Source: Planktothrix tepida PCC 9214 (GTDB taxonomy: Bacteria > Cyanobacteriota > Cyanobacteriia > Cyanobacteriales > Microcoleaceae). From it: 64,000 bases of DNA. Every line of letters begins with the position of its first letter. Position 1 is the stretch's first letter. The stretch covers positions 11,929 through 75,928 of the forward strand of contig NZ_LN889813.1 in assembly GCF_900009145.1 (NCBI RefSeq), written 5' to 3'. Below the pieces are notes generated by a model that worked only from the letters and a program-made list of their open reading frames with translations, was not told the origin of the DNA and did not search any database. Positions 1 to 9,627 of this stretch are shown piece by piece. A program made the position numbers and the translations under genes.

Positions 1-955
1 CGCCTGCGCCAACATTTCCATCGCTTCCGCCCCGTCCCGCCCCGTCGAAAGAATTTCCGCCTTTAGCTTGGTTATTAGTAAAGGTGACATTCTCAACGGT
101 GACGTTCCCGCCTTGGACATACAACGCACCTCCCGCCCCCAAACCACCGCCACCGCCAGTAATTCCATCCCCTCCCTTGGCTAAACCATTTTGCAAAATT
201 AGATTAGAGAGAACAATTTTTCCATTAACAATGGTGAAGATTTGAGCACTGTTCCCCCCATCAATTGTGTTACCGTTCCCAATAATTGAGAGAGGTTCGT
301 TATCCTGAAGATCGAGATTAAACGAATTAAAAAATCCGTTAATATTACCCGTTATAGTAATTTGATCCGGTTCAAAGTTATTCCGGGCTTGATTTAAAGC
401 ATTGGTTAATTCAACAGCGTTACTGACAGAAAAGTTTGCTAATACACTTTGATAAGCGTTCATCGCTTCAATTTGAAAAGCTAGGGGCGCGTTAATTAAC
501 CCCGTCGCATATTCTAATAACCAATCTCCCCCCAGGTTTATATTACCAGTCAGGTCATCGGAGGCAGCAATATCTGCTTGGGTAACTTGACTTAATTGTT
601 GTACAAAAGCTTTGCCTGTTTCCGAAGCAGCGACATTACATCCTAATAATAAAATATCTCCATTGGGGGTTAGACTTTCTCCCCATTTGCTTAAAGATTG
701 AGTATAAATATTTAGCGCTTCAGAGGTTAAGGTTGTTGTTCCTAATTGCAACAGTCCGTCTGCGCCATGAGAAACGATTTGGATGCTGTCAATATTGCTG
801 TGTTGCGATAAGGCGTTTGTAATTTGCTCAATTCCATCCTGGGTCGCATCCAGAATCATCACTTCAGCATTCGAGGGTAACGTTTCAACTAAGCTTTGAT
901 AGTTTTCAACGCTAGAATCAACGACAATCAGAGTTTTTCCAGACTGAGCATTCAT
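1..955 (-). CDS. DUF4347-domain surface protein, N-terminal part (runs off the window)
   Basis: The reading frame starts at ATG 955 and stays open to the left edge, giving about 318 residues with no stop. Residues 1-165 look like a DUF4347 domain, a family found at the N-terminus of very large cyanobacterial secreted or surface proteins; visible family features are the IVVDSSV start, IQIVSHGADG and ILLLGCNVA. From about residue 175 the sequence turns into Asn- and Gly-rich short strands (for example TITGNINGFFNS, NGNTIDGGNS, GGGGGLGAGGALY), typical of right-handed beta-helix or polymorphic outer-membrane-like repeats. The family suggests an exported adhesin-like protein; the exact function is unknown. 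The C-terminus lies outside the window, so total length and any anchoring domain cannot be judged. Confidence 0.75.
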   Translation of the reverse strand, partial: MNAQSGKTLIVVDSSVENYQSLVETLPSNAEVMILDATQDGIEQITNALSQHSNIDSIQIVSHGADGLLQLGTTTLTSEALNIYTQSLSKWGESLTPNGDILLLGCNVAASETGKAFVQQLSQVTQADIAASDDLTGNINLGGDWLLEYATGLINAPLAFQIEAMNAYQSVLANFSVSNAVELTNALNQARNNFEPDQITITGNINGFFNSFNLDLQDNEPLSIIGNGNTIDGGNSAQIFTIVNGKIVLSNLILQNGLAKGGDGITGGGGGLGAGGALYVQGGNVTVENVTFTNNQAKGGNSFDGAGRGGSDGNVGAG

Positions 956-1170
956 ACTTTCCTTTTCCTCAACTTATTCTATTTTGATATATTCAAAAAT
1001 AGGTAAAAATTTATTGTTTGGTATTAAGGTTAAAAGCAGAGGTCAGGGAAATCAAGTGTTAATTGTAAATTTTTGTTAAGATTTTATTTTGTCAAACTTA
1101 TCAAATAGAAACGGTTGTATTTGATGAGATTGTTAACAAGCTAAAATCAAACGCTTTCGTTTGTTTAACT

Positions 1171-1920
1171 TTAAAAGATAGATTTAATTAATGTTAAATC
1201 TAAATAACTTTTTTCAGAAATATCTCCCGCTAATACTGTAAACGGTTGCTCAAGTTCACCTAAATGATTAACGACTAATATGGCATCAGTAAAATCTTGA
1301 TTTTTTGTATAATCATTGACAGTAATTATTGTTTTTAATCCGGCTTGTTTTGATGCTAAAAATCCATGATGAGAATCTTCAAATACTAAACAATTTGCTG
1401 AATTTAATCCTAATTTTTCTAAGACATAAAAATAAATATCTGGGGCGGGTTTTTTAGCGGGAACAATATCTCCAGCCGCAATAATTTCAAACCAGTCTGG
1501 ATGAATAGCTGTATTTTCTAATAACGCTAAAACATTGGGTAAGGCACTGGTTGTTGCGATCGCTAACCTGATTTCCTTTTCTTTTGCTTCTTGAATTAAC
1601 CGTTGTACCCCAGGACGTAAAGGAATTAAACCTTGATCTAATAATTTTCGATAATATTGATTTTTTAACTGATGCAAATTTACAATTAAATCATCTAAGT
1701 TTTCCGTTGATAAAAACTCCGGTTCATATTGTTCAATATAATAACGAATACGCTCTTTCCCTCCCCCAATTGCCAATAATTTACCATATAAATCAATTGA
1801 CCAATTCCAAGGAAGACCGACCTCATGAAAAGCTTGATTAAAGGCGATGCGATGACCATCACGTTCTGTATCCGCTAAGGTTCCATCCACATCAAAAATT
1901 AACGCTTGTAATTTTCCCAT
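1171..1920 (-). CDS. HAD-family sugar-phosphate phosphatase, CbbY-like
   Basis: A 249-residue haloacid dehalogenase hydrolase. Motif I is FDVDGTLADTE at residues 9-19 (nucleophile Asp and acid Asp). Motif II is the Ser/Thr in AIATTSAL near residue 122, motif III the Lys in AKKPAPDIY near 155, and motif IV EDSHHG near 181. The helical cap between residues 20 and 90 and the overall pattern resemble CbbY, which in phototrophs removes the inhibitory by-product xylulose-1,5-bisphosphate made by Rubisco; the substrate is inferred. The start has AGGAAACAAG upstream. It is followed upstream by a separate small gene on the same strand (stop at 1935), 15 bases away, so the two may be cotranscribed. Confidence 0.8.
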   Translation of the reverse strand: MGKLQALIFDVDGTLADTERDGHRIAFNQAFHEVGLPWNWSIDLYGKLLAIGGGKERIRYYIEQYEPEFLSTENLDDLIVNLHQLKNQYYRKLLDQGLIPLRPGVQRLIQEAKEKEIRLAIATTSALPNVLALLENTAIHPDWFEIIAAGDIVPAKKPAPDIYFYVLEKLGLNSANCLVFEDSHHGFLASKQAGLKTIITVNDYTKNQDFTDAILVVNHLGELEQPFTVLAGDISEKSYLDLTLIKSIF

Positions 1921-1934
1921 TTTCTTGTTTCCTA

Positions 1935-2090
1935 TTAATTAAATTTTTGTTTAGCTTGCTCATAAACTTCAACAGTAATTTGAGTAACCCCTAATTCCTG
2001 AGCGAATTTTTCAATCTTTTTTCGAGCCGCCGGACGTACAAAAAAGGGGATTTCTTTCAAACGAGTTTCGGCTTCTGTTGTCCATTCCAT
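1935..2090 (-). CDS. PCP-reductase-domain small protein (51 aa)
   Basis: ATG at 2090 and TAA at 1935 give a 51-residue peptide. The core PFFVRPAARKKIEKFA, followed by ITVEVYEQAK, is the pattern of the small PCP_red domain, which also forms the C-terminus of ChlB in light-independent protochlorophyllide reductase. Stand-alone copies are common in cyanobacteria and have no firmly assigned role. The gene lies 15 bases upstream of the CbbY-like gene on the same strand and about 90 bases from the divergent kinase gene. Recognition rests on the conserved FFVR-P-AR-K spacing. Confidence 0.75.
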   Translation of the reverse strand: MEWTTEAETRLKEIPFFVRPAARKKIEKFAQELGVTQITVEVYEQAKQKFN

Positions 2091-2180
2091 AATGATCAAT
2101 TAAGAGAGAGGATAATTACACTTATCTATAATACTGCTACTTGAGACATAATAGACAAATAAAGGGTTCAACAGAAGAAT

Positions 2181-3542
2181 ATGACTCTACACCAACCCAA
2201 TGATATAATTGCTCAACGCTATCGCATCGTTACCGCTTTGGGCGAAGGCGGAATGGGAATTACCTATGAAGCTGAAGATCTCACCAATTACCAACGAGTT
2301 GCGGTGAAATCAGTTTCCTTACGACAAAGCAAAGACTGGAAAATCTTAGAATTGTTTGAACGAGAAGCTAAAGTTCTCGCTTATTTGAATCATCCCGGAA
2401 TTCCTAAATATCTGGATTATTTTCACCTTGATACCGATGAAGACCGAGAATTTTATTTAATTCGAGAATTAGTTTCTGGAGAGTCTTTAAATGCTTGGCT
2501 TGAAAAAGGTTGGCATTCAACTGAAGCTGAAATCAAGCAAATTGCGGTTGAAATTTTAGAAATTCTTATCTATTTACATCAACTTAACCCGCCTATTATC
2601 CATCGGGATATTAAACCGCAAAATATTATCCGACAAGCGGATAGAACCGTCTTTCTAGTCGATTTTGGTTCCGTTCAAGATGTTTACCGCAACACCATGT
2701 CTGTTAGTGGAACCTTTGTTGGAACTATTGGATATATGCCGCCGGAACAGTTGCGGGGAAAAGCCTATCCTGCATCAGATTTATATAGTTTAGGCGGAAC
2801 TTTATTGTATTTATTAACCCATCGTTCCCCGGATGAACTTCCTCAAAAGCGAATGGAAATTAATTTTCGTTCTACTGTCAACATCTCACCGGAATTTGCT
2901 GACTGGTTAGAGAGAATGTTGGAACCCATATTAGAAGATCGATTTCAGTCTGCAAACTCAGCTTTAAATGCGCTCAAAAATAATTCTACCATAGCGTCTT
3001 CTAATGCTTCTGGGATTCAGGTTCATCATAAAAAGCCGAAAGGAAGTCGAGTTAAAATCCAAAAAACATCCCGAAGCTTAGTAGTTGATATTCCCCCCAG
3101 GGGGTTTCAGAGTGATGATCTATTTTTATGGTTTTTTACTATTTTTTGGAATGTAACACTCCTCTTTCCAGCGTTATCTAATAACATTGTAATTCTATTC
3201 TCACCTTTTATTATTTTTGTAATAATAGGTGCTGTTTTAATTTACTATCTTCTCTGGATTTCATTCAGCAAAACTCTGATAAAAATTGATCAAAAAAATT
3301 TTATAGTCCACAAAAAGTTATTTTTTAAAAATTGGATATCACAAGGAAAGATAACAGATTTAGATCAAATTTTGATTCATGATACAGGAACTAGAATCAA
3401 CTCAAAACCTGTAATAAATTGTGTATTATATGAAGGGATTATCAAACATCAATTTGGTTCTTTATTAGAAGAACAGGAACAAGAATGGCTGGTGGCTGAG
3501 ATCTCTGATTTTCTGCAAAAAATCAAGGGGAGAAAAAATTGA
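2181..3542 (+). CDS. Serine/threonine protein kinase with C-terminal membrane segments
   Basis: A 453-residue Hanks-type kinase. The Gly-rich loop GEGGMGITYEAED is near residue 21, the catalytic Lys lies in VAVKSV near 43, the catalytic loop is HRDIKPQN near 143 and the metal site is VDFGSVQD near 160, followed by GTIGYMPPEQ. The kinase domain spans about residues 12-265. A basic linker follows, then two hydrophobic segments at about 313-365, then a soluble tail of about 85 residues. All catalytic residues are present, so activity is likely. The tail contains no sensor domain that I recognise. The gene runs convergently into the sensor cyclase gene, with only 19 bases between the stops. Its target is unknown. 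Confidence 0.88.
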   Translation: MTLHQPNDIIAQRYRIVTALGEGGMGITYEAEDLTNYQRVAVKSVSLRQSKDWKILELFEREAKVLAYLNHPGIPKYLDYFHLDTDEDREFYLIRELVSGESLNAWLEKGWHSTEAEIKQIAVEILEILIYLHQLNPPIIHRDIKPQNIIRQADRTVFLVDFGSVQDVYRNTMSVSGTFVGTIGYMPPEQLRGKAYPASDLYSLGGTLLYLLTHRSPDELPQKRMEINFRSTVNISPEFADWLERMLEPILEDRFQSANSALNALKNNSTIASSNASGIQVHHKKPKGSRVKIQKTSRSLVVDIPPRGFQSDDLFLWFFTIFWNVTLLFPALSNNIVILFSPFIIFVIIGAVLIYYLLWISFSKTLIKIDQKNFIVHKKLFFKNWISQGKITDLDQILIHDTGTRINSKPVINCVLYEGIIKHQFGSLLEEQEQEWLVAEISDFLQKIKGRKN

Positions 3543-3561
3543 TTTAACCCTAAATTATCAC

Positions 3562-6500
3562 CTATAATATACGGCTAACGGCTCGATTTCGTCCTTGGGT
3601 TTTGGCTTGATAAAGTGCCTCATCTGCGGCATTAATTAAATCCAAAGGAACCCGATCTAAAGTCGGAATTAGGGTACAAATTCCAATACTCATCGTTACC
3701 CGTTGACTTACAGCAGAAGCCCGATGAGGCTGGTTAAACTGTTGAATTGCCTCTTGAATTTTCTCAGCGACTTGTAACGCACCTTCTTGATCCGTATGGG
3801 GTAAAATGACTACAAATTCTTCTCCTCCATATCGGGCAACTAAATCAATAGAACGCTGAACGGCTTGCTGAAGTGCTTGAGCTACTTGTTGTAAACAAAT
3901 ATCCCCTTGAGAATGTCCGTAGGTATCATTATATTGTTTAAAATAATCAATATCACAAAGCAGTAAAGAAAGGGGACGTTGTTCTCGGATTAAACGATGC
4001 CATTCTTGATTTAAGATCTCATCAAAACAGCGACGATTAGCAATTTTGGTGAGTTGATCCACCATCGCTAAGTTTTGTAATTGTTGGTTAGCGAATTGCA
4101 ATTGTTGATGAAGTTCCGATTGATAAATGGCGATCGCAAATTGAACAGCTAATTGCTTCAAAAGTTCAATCTCTAAGGAATACCATTCCCTCGGCCCACT
4201 GCAATGATGGGCAACTAATAACCCCCATAAACCCTGATTTTGTACAATCGGAACTACTAATTTTGCTCGAACTTGTAACTGTTCTAATAGCTCCAAATGA
4301 CAGGAATGCAGGTTTGCGGTATAGATATCGGCAGTCGCTTTGATTGTGTGTTGTTCATAGGATTTGTTCTGATTCTGCACAAAATAGGTATCTGTAATTT
4401 CCAGATTCAAAATCGATTTCCAACCTGGTTCCACAGACTCCTTAACTACTACACCACTCCAATCAGAATTAAACCGATAAATGATCACCCGATCTGCTTG
4501 TAAAAACTGCCGTACCTCAGCAACAGTGGTTTGTAGAATTTCATCTAAATCCAAAGACTGACGAATTCGTTGGGTGATCGTATAAATCATCCGTTCCCGT
4601 TCAGCCTGTTGTTTTAAGGCTTCTTCGGCTTGTTTGCGAATAGTAATATCTGAAAAGGAGGTAACAACCGCATAGGCTTGAGGCTGATGGGAATGAAATA
4701 AAGGTTGGGAATTAATCGAAATCCAAGTCAAATCTCCATCGGGTTTATGAACTCCCATAATCACATCAAATTGGGGTTCTCCGGTGCGTAACGTCACCAT
4801 CGAGGGATGGTTTTCTCCAGGAAAGGGAGAACCATCATGTTGAATCGCCCACCAGCGTGAATCAATGGAAGTGCGGCCCATCATCTGATCAGAACTTAAC
4901 CCTAAAATCCGTTCTGCACTTTGATTACAGGCGACGATCTGACCATCGGTTTGCTGGAGAACAATCCCTTCACCCATGGCGGCAATCACAGACCGATAGC
5001 GTTCTTCGCTTTCCCGCAGGTCAATTTCTGAGCGTTTCTGAGCCGTAATATCCATCGCTACGCCGATCATACGGATGGCTTGACCGGATTCGTTATAGTA
5101 AACTTGTCCTTTATTACAGATCCAATGAACGGCTCCTTCGGCCAAAATAATCCGAAACTCGACATGATAATCATCTGTTTCTGACAACGCACAACGCACC
5201 GACTGATCCACCAACCGTCGATCCTCTGGATGCACAATCTCTAAAAAGGCTTCATAGCTGCGATCATAAGGGCCAGATAAACCAAACATGAGCCGGAGTT
5301 GCTCGGAGTAGAGAATCTCATTCGTGAGGATATTCCAGTCCCAGGTTCCCATCCGCGCCGCTTCTAACGCTAAGGATAAACGAGTTTCCCGTTCTCGCAG
5401 GGTTTCCTCCATGGCTTTGCGTTCTGTAATATCGGTATGGGTTCCAATCATGCGTAGGGGAAGGGACTTTAGGGAGCTACGGCTGAGAATTTGACCGCGA
5501 TCGAGTATCCATTTATAGCTTCCGTCTTTACACAAAACCCGATGTTCACTGATATATTGTTCAGTTTCTCCTTGAAAATGTTGGTTAATTTTGCGATAAA
5601 CCGCTTCGATATCATCAGGATGAACCCGGTTTTCCCATTCTTCTAGGGTGTTGCCAATTTCATCTTCTGCAAATCCCAACATTTCTTTCCACCGCCGGGA
5701 GAAAAAGACTTGATGGGTTTGGGGTTCCCAGTCCCATACCCCATCTCCATTGCCTTCTAAGGCATATTGCCAACGGTCTTCACTGACTTTTAAAGCCTTT
5801 TGAGCCGCAATGCGATCGCTAATATCCTCAAAAATATATAACCGTCCAAAATAGTGATCGCTCTGATCTCGAATTTGGCTAGAAAAACGGCGAATCGTGC
5901 GTCCATCCGAAAAGGCAATTTCATCTTCTATTACTGTTCGATTATCCTCTGATTGTAAGGGTTTACAAGACTCAGCAAAAGCATGAACATCAGCTATTAA
6001 ACGAATACAAGGGGGAATAATATCATTATTTTTTAACACCCCTTCTAATATTTGACGTTCTAAGTGTTCAATTCCCCAAATTTCACAAAAACGATGGTTA
6101 AAATAAAGAATATTATCCGTGCGATTATCAACAACAAAAAAAGCCAAGTTAGAGGTATCTGTCATTGAGCGTAATAACGCTTCTTTCCAGCGTAATTCTT
6201 GTTCAACACGCTGACGTTCAATTAAAGAAGCTTGTTTTTCAGTAATATCTTTTTCATTCACCAGCAGCATAGGATGACCCGTTACCGGATCACGGGTACA
6301 ACGCACATCTAACCCATGCCAACGAATCCCATTTAAAGTATAAACTTGAGTTTCAATGCTAAAAACTGCACCAGATTGGGCGGTTAATCTTGCGGTTTCT
6401 CCAATATTGGGATCAACAAAGTGGCGGACAAACATATTATCGTCAGCCCTATTTGGATGTAGGGTATCCCCATAACAATGCAAGGCGGCGGGATTTTGCA

Positions 6501-7695
6501 TTAAGGGCACCCCATTCAGGGTGTAGAGGGAAATCATTACACTTGTATGATGCAGGACTTCTATTGATCGCAACGTTTCAGGGGTATTTTCATTGGCGAC
6601 CTCCGTTATCCCTTCCACTAACATCGCCATTCGACCTGTTTCAATTTCAATTCCTGAACAAGTACAACGAACAGAAATCGGTTTTCCTTCAGGATAAAAT
6701 GTCCAGGTTTCGGTAACAGTTTCTTGGTGTTGAAATTGTTGTAAATAAGCGTTTAAACGAATGCGAGTTGCTTCAGAAACATCCTTAAAATTTCGCTGAA
6801 GTAATTCCTCTCGATTGGTTGCATTCCAGATATGAAGGGCGGCTTTGTTTGCCCACCACATTTGTAAATTCTCAATATCAAAAATCCAGATTGGGGTTTG
6901 AAGTCGATCCCATCCCCTTAAATCCGATATTGATACCGGAGGGGTAGAAGATTTAAGTAGAGATTCATCAACCGAATGGCAACAGCCACATTCTTCTGTA
7001 GAGACGCGCCTGGGCTCAGCCATGCCGTAGGCTTTTGGCGCGTCTCTACGGGAGGGGGATTGTAGAGTCTGTTGTTGCCATTGATGGAATTCGCGGATAG
7101 GTTGATTCGGTTCTCGGCATTGGACAGCGATGGCTACATGAATCGCCACTTGTTGCAGAAATTGAATTTCTAAGGGTTTCCAGTGACGGGGACTGTCACA
7201 TTGATGAACAATCAATAACCCCCAGAGATTGGGTAAAGTTGAGGACGCTGGTACAGACGCGCCATGGCGCGTCTCTACAGGGGATGGGGGGAGTAAAATC
7301 GGGACAACGAGATTAGCAGCGATTTTTAATCGTTGTAAAAGCTGTTTGTAACAGGGTGCAAGGGGTTTAGCTGCGGTATCTTCAATGAAGCTAATCTGTC
7401 CTTGGCGATAGAGGTCTACCCATTTGGCTTGAAAACAGGGATCGTAGATCAGTTGTCCGATAATCGGTAAGGTTTCAGAGCTAATGGATTCTTCTGCTAT
7501 GACGGCATCGCCTTCGGGTAAAAAACGATAAATCAAAGCCCGATCACATCCCAGTATTTCCCTAATTCCTTTGACCGTCACATCTAAAATATCACCTAAT
7601 TCCAGAGGTCGGTGAATTTGTTGCGTAATTGCCATGATTTGATTCAGGGTTTGCTCTAAAGCAATTGCAGACATTGGTAGATGACCAAAGAGCAT
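3562..7695 (-). CDS. GAF-PAS-GAF-GGDEF diguanylate cyclase, cyanobacteriochrome-like
   Basis: A 1377-residue multisensor protein. Order: GAF1 (about residues 10-190), a chain of PAS/PAC domains (about 265-1000; PAC endings such as GTHTDITERK and GVAMDITAQK), GAF2 (about 1015-1185) and GGDEF (about 1205-1375). GAF2 carries SCHLELLEQLQVRAKLVVP near residue 1130, the Cys-His pair used for bilin attachment in cyanobacteriochromes. GAF1 has PCYKQLLQRL near 112, with Cys in the same place but Tyr instead of His. The cyclase site is RYGGEEF near 1288, with an RSID product-inhibition motif five residues upstream, so c-di-GMP synthesis is likely and may be light-controlled. Repeat-derived segments lie near residues 140-149 and 216-233. 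No clear ribosome site marks the start; Met8 (7674) is an alternative. Confidence 0.85.
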   Translation of the reverse strand: MLFGHLPMSAIALEQTLNQIMAITQQIHRPLELGDILDVTVKGIREILGCDRALIYRFLPEGDAVIAEESISSETLPIIGQLIYDPCFQAKWVDLYRQGQISFIEDTAAKPLAPCYKQLLQRLKIAANLVVPILLPPSPVETRHGASVPASSTLPNLWGLLIVHQCDSPRHWKPLEIQFLQQVAIHVAIAVQCREPNQPIREFHQWQQQTLQSPSRRDAPKAYGMAEPRRVSTEECGCCHSVDESLLKSSTPPVSISDLRGWDRLQTPIWIFDIENLQMWWANKAALHIWNATNREELLQRNFKDVSEATRIRLNAYLQQFQHQETVTETWTFYPEGKPISVRCTCSGIEIETGRMAMLVEGITEVANENTPETLRSIEVLHHTSVMISLYTLNGVPLMQNPAALHCYGDTLHPNRADDNMFVRHFVDPNIGETARLTAQSGAVFSIETQVYTLNGIRWHGLDVRCTRDPVTGHPMLLVNEKDITEKQASLIERQRVEQELRWKEALLRSMTDTSNLAFFVVDNRTDNILYFNHRFCEIWGIEHLERQILEGVLKNNDIIPPCIRLIADVHAFAESCKPLQSEDNRTVIEDEIAFSDGRTIRRFSSQIRDQSDHYFGRLYIFEDISDRIAAQKALKVSEDRWQYALEGNGDGVWDWEPQTHQVFFSRRWKEMLGFAEDEIGNTLEEWENRVHPDDIEAVYRKINQHFQGETEQYISEHRVLCKDGSYKWILDRGQILSRSSLKSLPLRMIGTHTDITERKAMEETLRERETRLSLALEAARMGTWDWNILTNEILYSEQLRLMFGLSGPYDRSYEAFLEIVHPEDRRLVDQSVRCALSETDDYHVEFRIILAEGAVHWICNKGQVYYNESGQAIRMIGVAMDITAQKRSEIDLRESEERYRSVIAAMGEGIVLQQTDGQIVACNQSAERILGLSSDQMMGRTSIDSRWWAIQHDGSPFPGENHPSMVTLRTGEPQFDVIMGVHKPDGDLTWISINSQPLFHSHQPQAYAVVTSFSDITIRKQAEEALKQQAERERMIYTITQRIRQSLDLDEILQTTVAEVRQFLQADRVIIYRFNSDWSGVVVKESVEPGWKSILNLEITDTYFVQNQNKSYEQHTIKATADIYTANLHSCHLELLEQLQVRAKLVVPIVQNQGLWGLLVAHHCSGPREWYSLEIELLKQLAVQFAIAIYQSELHQQLQFANQQLQNLAMVDQLTKIANRRCFDEILNQEWHRLIREQRPLSLLLCDIDYFKQYNDTYGHSQGDICLQQVAQALQQAVQRSIDLVARYGGEEFVVILPHTDQEGALQVAEKIQEAIQQFNQPHRASAVSQRVTMSIGICTLIPTLDRVPLDLINAADEALYQAKTQGRNRAVSRIL
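6998..7049. repeat. Interrupted palindromic repeat inside the sensor-cyclase gene
   Basis: The arms GTAGAGACGCGCC and GGCGCGTCTCTAC are those of the 28-bp palindrome seen elsewhere in the window, here split by about 26 bases. The insert lies in frame in the coding sequence between GAF1 and the first PAS domain and is read as RRDAP...EPRRVST. This is a different frame from the copy at 7251. Confidence 0.8.
7251..7278. repeat. 28-bp palindromic repeat in frame within GAF1
   Basis: Half-site GTACAGACGCGCCA followed by TGGCGCGTCTCTAC, nearly a perfect palindrome centred on CCATGG. It is translated as VETRHGASVP (residues about 140-149), between the GAF strand ending VPILLPPSP and the strand LWGLLIVHQC. 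It therefore lengthens a loop of the GAF fold. The same peptide occurs in NifD of this window. Confidence 0.9.
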
Positions 7696-7853
7696 GGGAA
7701 TAGCAGAAGATTAATATCTGTATTATTGACTACCTAACTTGCTTTTGGATCGGTTTCATTGAAAATGCGATCAAAAGGAATCATAACTTTATCAAAAATT
7801 TACAATTGTTTATTGAAAATTTAAAATTTCTTAAGGGTTTAACCCTACAGAAA

Positions 7854-8438
7854 TCAAGCTTGACTACCACTTTGGCTCCGAATAATAGCGGCTCCAATCA
7901 AGTGCGCTAATCGTAATGCTTCTGGGACATTTCCGCAATCTGTTATCCGAGATAAAGCGAACCCAATAATATCAGGATTTTCCCCACAAACTTGAAAGAA
8001 AAAAGGGGGATAAGTGTAGATTGTTCCAGCTTTTTTTAAATAGTGAAGTCGTTTTTCAGGTTCGGATAAATGATAAATTGCCTGTTCAATTTTATTAAAA
8101 TTAGGATAATGTCGCATGACAGTAACACAGGGTTTTTGTAAACGATCAGCTAATTCAGGTAAATCAATTAAATTGAATCCGCCAAATCCAATCCCATCAA
8201 TTAAAACTAAATGTAATTGAGGTAAAAATTTTTTATTAATTAATAGCTGACAAATTTGATCCGTTGCATCCCAACCATCTTGTTTGACTTGTCCCCAAAC
8301 CATACCTTCAAAGCGAGTTCCTCCACAAACAACTCCGGCAATATAAACAGTTTGATCAATTCCCCGTTGAAAAGGGGCATCATCAAACCCAATCACCCGA
8401 ATCACACGGTTGAGTTTCAACAGAGATTCTAATTGCAT
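7854..8438 (-). CDS. DUF99 family protein
   Basis: A 194-residue protein with the features of the DUF99/UPF0215 family: the N-terminal IRVIGFDDAPF, the acidic segment VLIDGIGFGGFNLID near residue 95 and the conserved C-terminal LRLAHLIGAAI. Members have been proposed to resemble endonuclease-V-type nucleases by fold, but the cellular role is not settled. The gene lies on the same strand as the large sensor cyclase and the following acidic membrane protein gene. A short palindrome (AGGGTTTAACCCT at about 7833-7845) follows its stop and may help end the transcript. Confidence 0.75.
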   Translation of the reverse strand: MQLESLLKLNRVIRVIGFDDAPFQRGIDQTVYIAGVVCGGTRFEGMVWGQVKQDGWDATDQICQLLINKKFLPQLHLVLIDGIGFGGFNLIDLPELADRLQKPCVTVMRHYPNFNKIEQAIYHLSEPEKRLHYLKKAGTIYTYPPFFFQVCGENPDIIGFALSRITDCGNVPEALRLAHLIGAAIIRSQSGSQA

Positions 8439-8482
8439 ATCTGAATTAAAATACAGTTCAACTAGAAACTGTAAACTGTATT

Positions 8483-9481
8483 TTAATTCGGAGCAACGGC
8501 AGCTTTTTGTTGTGCCACTTTTTGATTATTTGCGTATTGAACGGCTCTATCTTCAGCAACGGTAAACTTCGGATGAGATTTGGGAACTTTCTTCATCAAT
8601 TCACTGGCTTGTTGCCAGGCCGTTGCCACTTTTGTCCAATCCGCTTTGGTTTGAGCGGTTTGTGCTAAATTTGCTGCATTAGTCGCTGTTTTAACTGCTT
8701 CTGCAAACGGATCAGCCGGTGTTGCTGGAGGTGTACCCGGTTTTGGGGAAGCCGATGGGGTGGGTGCAGAGGATGTGTTAGAGGGTGCAGACTCTGAAGA
8801 CGGGGAAGAAGCGGACGGGAGGAAGGGAAGGCGGAAAATTCCAGTCAAATGTAATCCGGCCAAGATCACCAAAAGTCCTAACCCACCTAACAAACCTAAC
8901 AGCAAAACCTTACTTTTTGGCTGATTGGGTTCCACCTCTCGCGTCGTTTGATCGTGATCATCATCATCATCGGGATCATCATCCTCTTCAGGATTATAAT
9001 CTGATACTGGATTACGATTCCCTGGAGGCAGGTAATCTTCTTCATCAACGATATCGTTATCGCCGATAATTTCGTCATCAATCTCATAATCTTCCTCTAC
9101 ATCTTCGTCATCCACTAGGGGAACAGAAGATTCATCTAAATGGACATCATCCACTGAATGAATAGAGGGAGGGGGTGGAGTTCTTAGAACAATTTCTTCT
9201 TCCCAAAAAGGTAAATCATCTCCAAACTGACGTCCATATACTTTAATCGTGTAAATTGTTTCAACGCCGAGGCGATCCATGCCATTGCGGACAAAGTTCA
9301 CTAACTCTTTTTGATGGTTAGGAACTTGATCGCCTTCGAGCATGACATGGAGATAGCCGTTATCCCGCATGACATCGGCATTGATTCCTTTGGCTTTCAA
9401 GGAATGGTTAATTGCGTCTGCGATCGCTTTAGGATCACCGCTTTTCGCAAGTTCCCGTCGGCTTTGATCTTGGGGTGACAT
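8483..9481 (-). CDS. Acidic single-pass membrane protein, cyanobacterial, function unknown
   Basis: I place the start at ATG 9481 because AAAGAGG lies a suitable distance upstream; an in-frame ATG at 9532 would add 17 residues. The product has about 332 residues. Residues 1-105 form a compact domain (SGDPKAIADAINHSLKAKG, VNFVRNGMDRLGVETIY) that I recognise only as a recurring cyanobacterial module. Next comes a very acidic stretch (about 110-185, many Asp/Glu), one membrane segment (about 190-215), a Ser/Pro/Thr-rich linker and a helical, Ala- and Lys-rich C-terminal domain of about 85 residues. The topology suggests one domain on each side of a membrane. Function is not known. Confidence 0.6.
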   Translation of the reverse strand: MSPQDQSRRELAKSGDPKAIADAINHSLKAKGINADVMRDNGYLHVMLEGDQVPNHQKELVNFVRNGMDRLGVETIYTIKVYGRQFGDDLPFWEEEIVLRTPPPPSIHSVDDVHLDESSVPLVDDEDVEEDYEIDDEIIGDNDIVDEEDYLPPGNRNPVSDYNPEEDDDPDDDDDHDQTTREVEPNQPKSKVLLLGLLGGLGLLVILAGLHLTGIFRLPFLPSASSPSSESAPSNTSSAPTPSASPKPGTPPATPADPFAEAVKTATNAANLAQTAQTKADWTKVATAWQQASELMKKVPKSHPKFTVAEDRAVQYANNQKVAQQKAAVAPN

Positions 9482-9627
9482 AGCTAAACCTCTTTTGGGG
9501 TAACGGTTCAAGCATTTCAATGATACTATCACTCATCAATCGCTGTGCAACTATTTTGTTGAAATCCAACAGCAGTGTTGTCCGTTGACCGTTGACGGTG
9601 CAATAGTCACGAAAGGAACTTTTAAAA

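Noticed and set aside
8785..9087. His-rich and Met-rich frames over the acidic stretch of the 8483-9481 gene
   Set aside because: They arise from the Asp/Glu-codon-rich DNA read in other frames; the acidic protein is the coherent one.
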